From NCBI RefSeq assembly GCF_964026735.1, contig NZ_OZ034692.1, forward strand, positions 992,001-1,056,000: a stretch of 64,000 bases of DNA, in the 5' to 3' direction. Shown here in pieces: positions 57,153 to 64,000 of the stretch. Within the stretch, counting starts at the first letter, position 1, and every line of letters begins with the position of its first letter. The notes beneath the pieces were generated by a model that was not told the DNA's origin, made no database searches, and was given only the letters and a program-made list of their open reading frames with translations. The stretch comes from Wolbachia endosymbiont (group E) of Neria commutata (GTDB lineage: Bacteria > Pseudomonadota > Alphaproteobacteria > Rickettsiales > Anaplasmataceae). A program made the position numbers and the translations under genes.

Positions 57153-58186
57153 AAACGGCAGTAATTTTATTTAATCTTGGCGGGCCAGATTCGCTCAGTG
57201 CAGTTCGTCCGTTTTTGTTTAACCTTTTCTATGATAAAAGAATAATCAACCTATCAAATCCTTTTCGCTTTTTATTGGCTAAGTTCATCTCTGCTAGGCG
57301 AGAAAGTACTGCACAAAAGATATACGAAGAAATAGGGGGTAAATCACCAATTTTGGAAAATACAGAGATGCAGGCAGAAGCGCTAGAAAAAATGCTTAAT
57401 GATCTTCTTCTTTCTCATCAAAGTAGCTCAACACTGGGATCTAGAAAAAAAAACTGGATTCCAGTATCAAGTACTGGAATGACACCAGACCTAGCTAAAG
57501 TATTTATTTGTATGCGTTACTGGCATCCCTTTGCTGATGAAGTTGTACAAAGTGTAAAACAATTTGGTCCTGATGAAGTAATTTTATTACCGCTATATCC
57601 TCAATATTCAACTACTACAACTTTATCATCTACCGAAGATTGGCAAAAAAATGCTAAAAAACACGGGTTAAAGTGTAATACAAAAATAATTGATCATTAT
57701 CATAATAATGAAGATTTCATTGCAGCTCACACTGAACTGATAGCTAAATATTATCAACTAGCCAGCAAAATTGGTAAGCCAAGAGTCTTATTTTCAGCTC
57801 ATAGTTTGCCTTTAAGTGTAATTAAAAAAGGCGACCCTTATGCTGCGCAGGTTGAGGAAACCGCAAGGTTGATAGTACAAAAGTTAGCTATAAATAATTT
57901 AGACTGGTTAGTATGCTATCAAAGCAAAATCGGCCCTGTAAAATGGCTTGAACCAAGTACCGAAAATGAGCTATCACGTGCAAAAGCTGATAATGTACCA
58001 GTAGTTATAACACCTATAGCTTTTGTTTCTGAGCATTCTGAAACACTTGTTGAACTTGATATAGAATATAAAGAAATCATCAAAGATGGATATTACTTCC
58101 GTGTTCCCACTCTTAGCATTAGCCCATTGTTTATAAAATGTTTGGCTGATTTGTGCATAGAAAAGTCCTCTTGTATAACAAATTGA
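57149..58186 (+). CDS. hemH: Ferrochelatase with an in-frame palindromic insertion
   Basis: The 345-residue enzyme inserts iron into protoporphyrin. Family motifs: [69 protein letters not shown] (active-site histidine), [14 protein letters not shown] and [16 protein letters not shown] (catalytic glutamate). GTG 57149 overlaps the preceding stop. Between NDLLLSHQ and [12 protein letters not shown] about 20 extra residues ([18 protein letters not shown]) are encoded by a palindromic repeat. The frame is kept, and the insertion falls in a likely surface loop, so the enzyme may still work. Confidence 0.94.
   Translation: MKTAVILFNLGGPDSLSAVRPFLFNLFYDKRIINLSNPFRFLLAKFISARRESTAQKIYEEIGGKSPILENTEMQAEALEKMLNDLLLSHQSSSTLGSRKKNWIPVSSTGMTPDLAKVFICMRYWHPFADEVVQSVKQFGPDEVILLPLYPQYSTTTTLSSTEDWQKNAKKHGLKCNTKIIDHYHNNEDFIAAHTELIAKYYQLASKIGKPRVLFSAHSLPLSVIKKGDPYAAQVEETARLIVQKLAINNLDWLVCYQSKIGPVKWLEPSTENELSRAKADNVPVVITPIAFVSEHSETLVELDIEYKEIIKDGYYFRVPTLSISPLFIKCLADLCIEKSSCITN
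57433..57490. repeat. Palindromic element inside hemH
   Basis: ATTCCAGTA (57458-57466) pairs perfectly with TACTGGAAT (57472-57480) around TCAAG; flanking CTGGGATCTAG and AATGACACCAG extend the element. The copy within the gene at 61650 has the same design (ATCCCAGTG, TCACG, CACTGGGAT). Both keep their host frame open. Confidence 0.8.
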
Positions 58187-58489
58187 AGGAATAGAAGGAA
58201 CGTCGTATTGTCTTGGCTGGTACATACAAGATTTGAGCCAGCTTTAGCTAGGAGTTTATGAAAAGGATTCAACTTCATTTAGCTTAAAAAGTGCCGTATT
58301 ATTGAGATTTAACATTTAGTTTAGAAAGACTATACTTCCAGAGACCTGCTGCGAAGCAGTATTGGACTAGCTAAAACATGAGATAACCCAAAAGTACGGT
58401 AAGTTAAAACCCGTACCGCAAGTTCACAGTTCCGGCAACAATATTGAATCTCATGTTATATTTTTTCTGATTTCATGCGTAGGTCCCGG
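58187..58489. other. Spacer with an IS5 relic (58338 to about 58475)
   Basis: Between convergent hemH and purA. From 58338, AGAGACCTGCTGCGAAGCAG is a worn IS5 end, and AATATTGAATCTCATGTTAT (about 58442-58461) matches the 3' part of the IS5 transposase on the minus strand (compare 8864-8883). The centre of the element is gone. No gene is seen in the remaining bases. Confidence 0.6.
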
Positions 58490-59797
58490 CTAGCTATACC
58501 AAACACCCCCAAAGAATTCAAAGCTTTTAAGTTCTATAACATCCTCTCTTTTAGGGCTGGTTGAAACTAAATGAATTGGAACGCCTATTAACCCCTCTAT
58601 CCTTTCTATATATTTTATCAAATTAACAGGTAATCCCTCACTAGATCGCGTACCTTGTGTATTTTCTTTCCAACCTGGCAACTCTTCATATATTGGCTCT
58701 AACCTTTCTTGTATCGAATTTGAAGCAGATAAGTAATCATATGATATGCCATCATATTTATACCCAGTACATATTTTTATTGTGTTAAAAGAATCAAGAA
58801 TGTCCAATTTTGTCAATACAACACTTGAAACTCCAGAGAGCTGTACAGCCTGTCGAACTAAAACTGCGTCAAACCATCCACAGCGTCTTCTTCTGTTACT
58901 TACCGTTCCAAGTTCCTTACCTATAGTAAATAAACTATCACCCACTTCATTTTCCTGTTCACTCGGGAATGGTCCATTACCAACTCTTGTTGTATAAGCT
59001 TTTGCCACTCCAATCACATGTGTATTAGAAGACAGTCCTGAGCCTGTTATTGCTTGTGACGCTACGGTGTTACTTGAAGTAACAAAAGGATATGTGCCGT
59101 GGTCGATATCTAAAAATGTACCTTGAGCACCTTCAAATATTACCCTCTTACCTTCTTTCACAAGGTCATTTAGCACTTTCCATACGGTTTTTTTATATTG
59201 AAGAATTTTTTTCGAAATTTCTTGAATTTCTTTTAATATTTCCTCTTTTTCAATTATCTTATAATTAAGGCCTTTCCTGATAGCGTTATGATAATTCAGA
59301 AGAGTATCCACTCTTTTATCTAGCTCATCTCTGTTCTCTAAATCGCAAAGACGTATTGCTCTCCTTCCAACTTTATCTTCATAACATGGACCTATGCCTT
59401 TATTCGTTGTGCCGATTTTGTGATTTTCATTTAAATCTTCAAATAGCTTTTCCTTGTCTTTATGTACACTCAGTATGAGAGGGCAACTTTCAGATATCAT
59501 CAAGTTGCTCGGATTTATATCTATATCTTTAGTTTTTAATGATTCTATTTCTGAAATCAAGGCATGTGAATCAAGAACAACGCCATTTCCTATTATAGAT
59601 ATTTTACCCGTCCTTAAAACAGCAGAGGGCAATAAATTTAATTTATATACTTCGTCATTCACCACTATGGTGTGGCCAGCGTTATTTCCGCCTTGAAACC
59701 TAACAACTACATCTGCACTTTCAGAAAGGTAATCTACTATTTTACCCTTACCTTCATCACCCCACTGAAGACCGACAATTACAATATTATTCATCAC
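58490..59797 (-). CDS. purA: Adenylosuccinate synthetase
   Basis: The 435-residue enzyme joins IMP and aspartate in AMP synthesis. The GTP-binding loop is VGLQWGDEGKGKIVDYLSE, followed by RFQGGNNAGHTIV. Further blocks are IGTTNKGIGPCYEDKVGR (IMP site), FEGAQGTFLDIDHGTYPFVTSS and GELGTVSNRRRRCGWFD-like sequence. The end GVPIHLVSTSPKREDVI is typical. Length is as expected. ATG 59797 or 59794 may start it. Confidence 0.96.
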   Translation of the reverse strand: MMNNIVIVGLQWGDEGKGKIVDYLSESADVVVRFQGGNNAGHTIVVNDEVYKLNLLPSAVLRTGKISIIGNGVVLDSHALISEIESLKTKDIDINPSNLMISESCPLILSVHKDKEKLFEDLNENHKIGTTNKGIGPCYEDKVGRRAIRLCDLENRDELDKRVDTLLNYHNAIRKGLNYKIIEKEEILKEIQEISKKILQYKKTVWKVLNDLVKEGKRVIFEGAQGTFLDIDHGTYPFVTSSNTVASQAITGSGLSSNTHVIGVAKAYTTRVGNGPFPSEQENEVGDSLFTIGKELGTVSNRRRRCGWFDAVLVRQAVQLSGVSSVVLTKLDILDSFNTIKICTGYKYDGISYDYLSASNSIQERLEPIYEELPGWKENTQGTRSSEGLPVNLIKYIERIEGLIGVPIHLVSTSPKREDVIELKSFEFFGGVWYS

Positions 59798-59888
59798 TAT
59801 TTTTTAGATCAATACTTTAATACTAATGCAATACATTATAAATAACAAGACTGAACTGATTTACCAATCCCAATTCTGGATGGCTTTA

Positions 59889-60624
59889 GCCCCCCTGCGA
59901 AAAGTAAAAAACAGATGAAAAACACTAAAAAGTGTATAAAATGAAAATTTTAGAAGAGTAAAATAGCAATAAGTTACGCAAAAGTTGCAAAAACCCAGTA
60001 TATTTTCAGGCAATTAACGGGTCTGACAATATTACAAAAGATAGAACGCTGACTCCAGAGAGGATTTAAAAATTTTAGCAGACGTTACGGAGCAACCGAT
60101 ACAGCGGCCGAAAGACAGCAAAAAACGTAAGAAAAGTTATTCCGGAAAAAAGAAAACAACCACGGTAAAAACCGAAATTGTGATTGAGGGAAATGGGCAA
60201 ATTCTGTCGATTTCAAAGTCACATCGAGGTCGAATGCATGATTTTCGCATAAGAAAACAGGAAAAATTGTTGCCCAAAGATAGCATAAAATATGCCGATT
60301 CTGGCTATCAAGGTTGGCAGAAATTGCAGAAAAACGTTGTGATTCCGTACAAAAAATACCGTCAAAAACCGCTAACGGAGGGGTGAAAGGAGCAAAATCG
60401 AAATTTGGTGTTGTTCAGAATGCGGATGGAAAATAAAATGCGCGAGATAAAAATATTCAAAATAATGTCAAATGTTTACAGAGATTTTCAGAAGAAATAC
60501 AACTTGAGATTCAATATTATTGCTGGAATTGTGAATTTGAGACATGGGTTTTAACACCTTTCGGGCTGGGGATTTCTTACCAGATTTTATCAGCAATTTG
60601 CTTCACGTTGTTTCGCAAGGGGGC
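59889..60624. mobile_element. IS5 deletion derivative, both ends present (736 bp)
   Basis: The ends are GCCCCCCTGCGAAAA and, reversed, GCCCCCTTGCGAAAC, flanked by TA on both sides. Compared with the 979-bp copy at 8759, about 243 internal bases are missing between the CAATTAACGGGTCTGACAA and TTACAAAAGATAGAAC segments. A T is also missing in GGATTTAAAAATTTT. Both changes are shared with the relic at 16494, so the deletion form seems to have spread, or been copied, as such. Confidence 0.85.
59967..60552 (+). pseudogene. IS5-family transposase, internally deleted and frameshifted
   Basis: Traces of the transposase run from the former start (GCAATAAGTTACGC, 59967) to GTGAATTTGAGACATGGGTTTTAA. 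The longest open piece (60180-60386) includes EGNGQILSISKSHRGRMHDF and DSIKYADSGYQGWQKLQK, with a sense codon (CAG) where the 8759 copy has TAG. A TGA at 60384 and several frameshifts follow. It has no coding capacity for a working enzyme. Confidence 0.85.
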
Positions 60625-60712
60625 TAATGTCTATTAGTTCTTATAGGCTCATGATAAGATGACAAAATTTCAAAAAGGATCTACTATATAATCTTTTAAA
60701 ATCTCAGCAAAA

Positions 60713-61636
60713 GTGACGCAGAGTGTAAAAACCATATTAGTAGACGAAAATGATATCAGGTTGGATAGGTATATAAGGAGAATTTTTCCCGATCTAAAGC
60801 AATCTGTAATTGAAAAGTCTTTAAGAAGAGGGTTAATCAAAGTTGATGATTGTAAAGCTAAATCCAGTGATAGAGTAAATTCTGGTCAAACAATAACACT
60901 GAAGTATTTAGATCACATCGGTAATGCTAATTCTGATCGGAAATATAATGAAAAATTAGTAGAGCTATTAAAAGAGAATATATTATATGAAGATGAATAT
61001 ATATTAGCTATCAACAAGCCTGCAGGGGTGATTGTTCAAGGTGGTATAAAGGTAAAAATTAGTATCAGCGACTTGCTTGATCAAATAAGGGAGGGCGAGA
61101 CATTTAAAATTGTCCATAGGCTCGATAGAGATACAAGTGGAGTGATAATATTTGCGCGTAGTGCTGAAGTTGCAAGGTATTTAATGGAAGAATTTAAAGG
61201 ACGTAAGATCAAGAAAACTTATTTAGCATTAACTGTTGGTATACCAAGTAAAAGCAGGGGAATAATAGACCATCCATTAGTGAAAAAATATATCTCCGGT
61301 CAAGAAAAAGTTGTTGTTGATGAAAATTCCCCTCAAAACGCTACTACGCGTTTTTCAATTATAGCAAAACTGGAGCATAATGTTGCTTACTTAAAACTAC
61401 AACCGATCACTGGCAGAACCCATCAATTACGCGTACATTTAGCTCATATAAATTGCCCTATTCTTGGTGATGGTAAATATGGTGGCAGAAAAGCCTTTGT
61501 TGATGGAATAGCAAATAAAATTCACCTTCATTCATATTCTTTATCTTTAACATTGCCAAACAATAAAAAAATTACTATTACTGCTCCAGTTCCTGAGCAT
61601 GTTGAGAAGTCTGTGAAAACACTTGCATTTGGTTAA
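60713..61636 (+). CDS. Ribosomal large-subunit pseudouridine synthase, RluC/RluD type
   Basis: The 307-residue protein has an N-terminal S4 RNA-binding domain (RLDRYIRRIFPDLKQSVIEKS) and the RluA-type catalytic domain: AINKPAGVIVQGG, KIVHRLDRDTSGVIIFARS (catalytic aspartate in HRLDRDTSG), TGRTHQLRVHLAHI and PILGDGKYGG. The start is GTG 60713. Its substrate uridine sites (RluC or RluD type) cannot be decided by eye. Confidence 0.92.
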   Translation: MTQSVKTILVDENDIRLDRYIRRIFPDLKQSVIEKSLRRGLIKVDDCKAKSSDRVNSGQTITLKYLDHIGNANSDRKYNEKLVELLKENILYEDEYILAINKPAGVIVQGGIKVKISISDLLDQIREGETFKIVHRLDRDTSGVIIFARSAEVARYLMEEFKGRKIKKTYLALTVGIPSKSRGIIDHPLVKKYISGQEKVVVDENSPQNATTRFSIIAKLEHNVAYLKLQPITGRTHQLRVHLAHINCPILGDGKYGGRKAFVDGIANKIHLHSYSLSLTLPNNKKITITAPVPEHVEKSVKTLAFG

Positions 61637-61649
61637 GGTAAACTTCTCT

Positions 61650-63026
61650 TCACAAAATTTCACTCCCTTTTATACAATTAGCCAAGTCAAGAAAGGTAAA
61701 TCTATCCCTTGTAGCAAAAGCGAGGTTGACCACTTTGCAATACTGTTCTTTGTTCCAACCAAGGTGCTCTGGTAAATGTGGAATTGATAGCTCTTCAAAT
61801 ACTTTCTGCAACCGTTTTGCGGGCAGTAAATTTTGCTTAATTAAATTGGAAATGTTGTTCCATTCTTTGCGAATAATCTCTTCAATTTTTTGCTGTATAA
61901 TTTGCTTCTGCTCTAAAATTTTCACAAATTCGATATTACTAAAACACTCTATTACGCGCTTTGCATCTACAGCTCTTGGTTTGATAATCGGGTTTTTTAT
62001 TGATAATATTTTTTCCTGCAAATTAGCCATGGTTAAAGTTGTAACAGCAACTTTTTCACCATGTAGTGAGAAGTGATCTTTAGTTACTATTTCCATTGCA
62101 TGAGCTATCATATGCTCTCCTTGACTTGCAGAATAACTACCCTTTGCAATCACCATTCCAAGTCCTGAAATCAGTAGAGCCTCCATTAATAACAGAATTG
62201 TATCTCTATCTTTTTCAATAAATTTTATATAGTCTCTAAGCAGAATTTGTTCTAAGTCGTGTGTAAGTGAGAATGGTAATTCGTTATATTCTGTACCAAG
62301 TAATAAATTAGATAACAACCAGTCAGCTTGTACTGTTGAACGACAAACAAAATCTGCAAAACCACTTAACGTAAGACGTAGTGGTGCATTGGTGAGTATA
62401 TTTATGTCAATATATATTGCCTTTGGAAGGTGTGCTTCAAATGATTTTTTATGTCCGTTCACTAATATGGAAGCGTTTGCAGAGGTATATCCATTCATAG
62501 AAGCGGCTGTTGGAAATGATATGTAATCCTTTCCTTCAAGATAACTTGCGTATTTGCAGATGTCATTAATAGTACCACTGCCGAATGCAACTATTAAATC
62601 ACTATCCTTTGCTTCGCTCCTCACTAAGTTTACAATCTCAAGAGAAGCAATAACACCACTGTCTGGTGTCATTCCAGCGCTTTTTTTCCTGTCATCCGAG
62701 TAGCGGAGACTGGGATCCATCTTATTTTCATCATGGACATTGTTTTTGATATATGTTCCTAGGATCCGCTGCCCATTGTATAATTTGCAAATATGTTTAT
62801 ACCTGGATCCCAGTGTCACGCACTGGGATGACAAAATTTGATGAGAAATTTTATTTAATGCATTTTTACTTAAAAGTTTTGCTGTATTATCATCTGCAAC
62901 TAAAAAAACTTTATTTCCATGCTGTTTGCATATTTCATGAATATTATCAGCAAGATAATAGTCTACTATTATTTCCTTTGTAAAAGTGTGTTTGGTTTGG
63001 TGTAATATTTGTTTTAAATAATTCAT
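61650..63026 (-). CDS. Iron-containing dehydrogenase, glycerol-1-phosphate dehydrogenase-like, with palindromic insertion
   Basis: The 458-residue protein (ATG 63026, MNYLKQILHQ) belongs to the DHQ-synthase-like/AraM-EgsA superfamily. It shows LIVAFGSGTINDICKYASYL (NAD-binding GSGT), YISFPTAASMNGYTSANAS, ASQGEHMIAHAMEI and SLHGEKVAVTTLTMA (metal histidines). The relatives make sn-glycerol-1-phosphate in archaea and some bacteria; the substrate here is not proven. Between SSQCV and VIASLEIVNLV about 55 extra residues come from repeat DNA (62650-62835). Without them the length fits the family. Confidence 0.85.
   Translation of the reverse strand: MNYLKQILHQTKHTFTKEIIVDYYLADNIHEICKQHGNKVFLVADDNTAKLLSKNALNKISHQILSSQCVTLGSRYKHICKLYNGQRILGTYIKNNVHDENKMDPSLRYSDDRKKSAGMTPDSGVIASLEIVNLVRSEAKDSDLIVAFGSGTINDICKYASYLEGKDYISFPTAASMNGYTSANASILVNGHKKSFEAHLPKAIYIDINILTNAPLRLTLSGFADFVCRSTVQADWLLSNLLLGTEYNELPFSLTHDLEQILLRDYIKFIEKDRDTILLLMEALLISGLGMVIAKGSYSASQGEHMIAHAMEIVTKDHFSLHGEKVAVTTLTMANLQEKILSIKNPIIKPRAVDAKRVIECFSNIEFVKILEQKQIIQQKIEEIIRKEWNNISNLIKQNLLPAKRLQKVFEELSIPHLPEHLGWNKEQYCKVVNLAFATRDRFTFLDLANCIKGSEIL
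62650..62835. repeat. Repeat insertion (two palindromic units) inside the dehydrogenase gene
   Basis: The right-hand unit is a perfect hairpin, ATCCCAGTG (62807-62815), loop TCACG, CACTGGGAT (62821-62829). The left-hand unit (about 62683-62722) holds GTCATCCGAGTAGCGGAGAC and TGGGATCC, typical of the same repeat class. Between them lie about 80 bases with no recognised identity. The whole insert stays open in the host frame. Confidence 0.75.
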
Positions 63027-63068
63027 AGAGTGTTTACAATATAGCAATATCAGTGTTTCAAAGTTGAC

Positions 63069-64000
63069 ATGAAAATTGACCCTGTAGAGTTAACTAAGAA
63101 ATTAATTTCCTTTGAAAGCATAACACCACAAGATGGCGGAGCAATAGAATATATAGCAAAAATCCTCAAGAAAAGTGGTTTTGATTGCAAGATTTTAGAG
63201 TTTGGTGATAGCGTAGTTAAAGTTAAAAATCTCTATGCAAAATATATAAATGGAATACCAAATCTATGTTTTGCTGGGCATGTTGACGTTGTGCCGCCAG
63301 GTGAGTTAAAGAACTGGACATCAGATCCATTTAAGCCAGAAGTTAGAAATGGAATGTTATATGGAAGAGGGGCAGCTGATATGAAAAGTGGAGTAGCTGC
63401 GTTTATTGCTGCTATGGTAAACTTAATTTCAGAAAAATTTCGATTTAATGGTTCAATAAGCACATTGATTACCAGTGCAGAAGAAAGCACAGAAGAATAT
63501 GGAACAAAAGCAGTCTTAGAATGGATGGAAAGCAAGCAAAAAAAGATAGATTATTCCATAGTTGCCGAGCCAACCAGTGATGAGAAGCTCGGGGATACCA
63601 TAAAAATAGGCAGAAGAGGTTCTTCAACATTTGAATTAATGTGCTACGGAAAACAGGGGCATGTTGCTTACCCAGATTTAGCTGATAATCCAATATATAA
63701 AATTATATCTATATTAAGTAAAATAAAAAATACTACCTTTGATCTTGGTAACAAATATTTTCAACCTTCAAATTGTGAAATTACCACCGTAGATGTTGGA
63801 AATAATACTGGCAATTTAATACCTGGTTTAATCACTGCACGTTTCAATATTCGGTATAACAATGAACAAACGCTAGGTGGCTTATATAAGCTTGTTGATA
63901 CAATGTGCTCCAGCGTTACTAGTGATTATAAGCTCTCTATGCATAGCAGCAGAGATGTTTTTCTGTCTGTTCCCGATAGAAATACTGATATTATGTTTGA
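63069..64000 (+). CDS. dapE: Succinyl-diaminopimelate desuccinylase, N-terminal part (cut by window edge)
   Basis: The frame from ATG 63069 is open to the window end (310 codons of about 375-400). DapE frees LL-diaminopimelate for lysine and peptidoglycan precursors. The zinc sites are visible: LCFAGHVDVVPPG, YGRGAADMKSGVAAFIAAM and TSAEESTEEYGT, with the domain KIGRRGSSTFELMCYGKQGH (dimerisation-domain histidine) and IPGLITARFNIRYN. It is divergent from the dehydrogenase gene; the start codons are 42 bases apart. Wolbachia keeps much of the diaminopimelate pathway, consistent with this. Confidence 0.95.
   Translation, partial: MKIDPVELTKKLISFESITPQDGGAIEYIAKILKKSGFDCKILEFGDSVVKVKNLYAKYINGIPNLCFAGHVDVVPPGELKNWTSDPFKPEVRNGMLYGRGAADMKSGVAAFIAAMVNLISEKFRFNGSISTLITSAEESTEEYGTKAVLEWMESKQKKIDYSIVAEPTSDEKLGDTIKIGRRGSSTFELMCYGKQGHVAYPDLADNPIYKIISILSKIKNTTFDLGNKYFQPSNCEITTVDVGNNTGNLIPGLITARFNIRYNNEQTLGGLYKLVDTMCSSVTSDYKLSMHSSRDVFLSVPDRNTDIMF

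Overview
The window looks like part of the chromosome of an arthropod-type Wolbachia (Rickettsiales, Anaplasmataceae). The DNA is AT-rich. It carries the Rickettsiales type IV secretion cluster in its characteristic order, ribA-virB8-virB9-virB10-virB11-virD4, and a lone virB2. Four mobile-element families (group II intron, IS5, IS630, IS4) are present, mostly broken. Several small palindromic repeats of the Wolbachia type sit in spacers and inside reading frames. There are also several effector-like hypothetical proteins. The strain cannot be named from the sequence alone.

Layout. 1-3.2 kb: the 5' part of a group II intron, lying antisense in a broken reading frame, then a frameshifted membrane-protein gene. 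3.2-7.8 kb: carB, coq7 and a VirB2-like pilin gene. 7.8-13.7 kb: an accessory block with a GNAT gene translationally coupled to an IS5-split gene, an RDD pseudogene, tRNA-Val, and an ankyrin/EPIYA gene split by an IS630 copy. 13.8-24.7 kb: mpg, typA, a gap fragment cut by an IS5 relic, mnmA, aspS, ccmA and a secreted metallophosphoesterase. 24.8-32.3 kb: tRNA-Leu, ribA and the virB8-D4 operon. 32.4-44.1 kb: hemD-xth, an iron-type ABC permease, tmk, a thioredoxin-like gene, a Kef-type antiporter, pgsA and malic enzyme, with three hypothetical proteins. 44.3-53.8 kb: a large effector-like protein; fabZ-skp-bamA-rseP on the minus strand; sdhE; tRNA-Lys; nuoF; and a second effector-like protein ended by an IS4 copy. 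53.8-64 kb: the IS4 element, ndk, a membrane protein overlapping hemH, purA, an IS5 deletion derivative, an RluC/D-type synthase, a glycerol-1-phosphate dehydrogenase-like gene and dapE (cut by the window edge).

How the genes connect. VirB8-B11 and VirD4 form the core and coupling protein of a secretion channel, and VirB2 would be its pilin. Three proteins here look like possible substrates because they carry eukaryote-type short linear motifs: EPIYA-like tyrosines, PPKxPPR-type SH3 ligands, and DSG-x-x-S sequences like the beta-TrCP phosphodegron. One of them (11549-13622) is cut by IS630, yet its two halves rejoin exactly in frame. Heme (hemD, hemH, ccmA), riboflavin (ribA), ubiquinone (coq7) and respiration (sdhE, nuoF) genes fit an aerobic obligate intracellular bacterium. 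The rseP-bamA-skp-fabZ cluster lacks the lpx genes that usually sit there, in keeping with a lineage without lipopolysaccharide. All assignments rest on reading the sequence and knowledge of the families; no database search was run.
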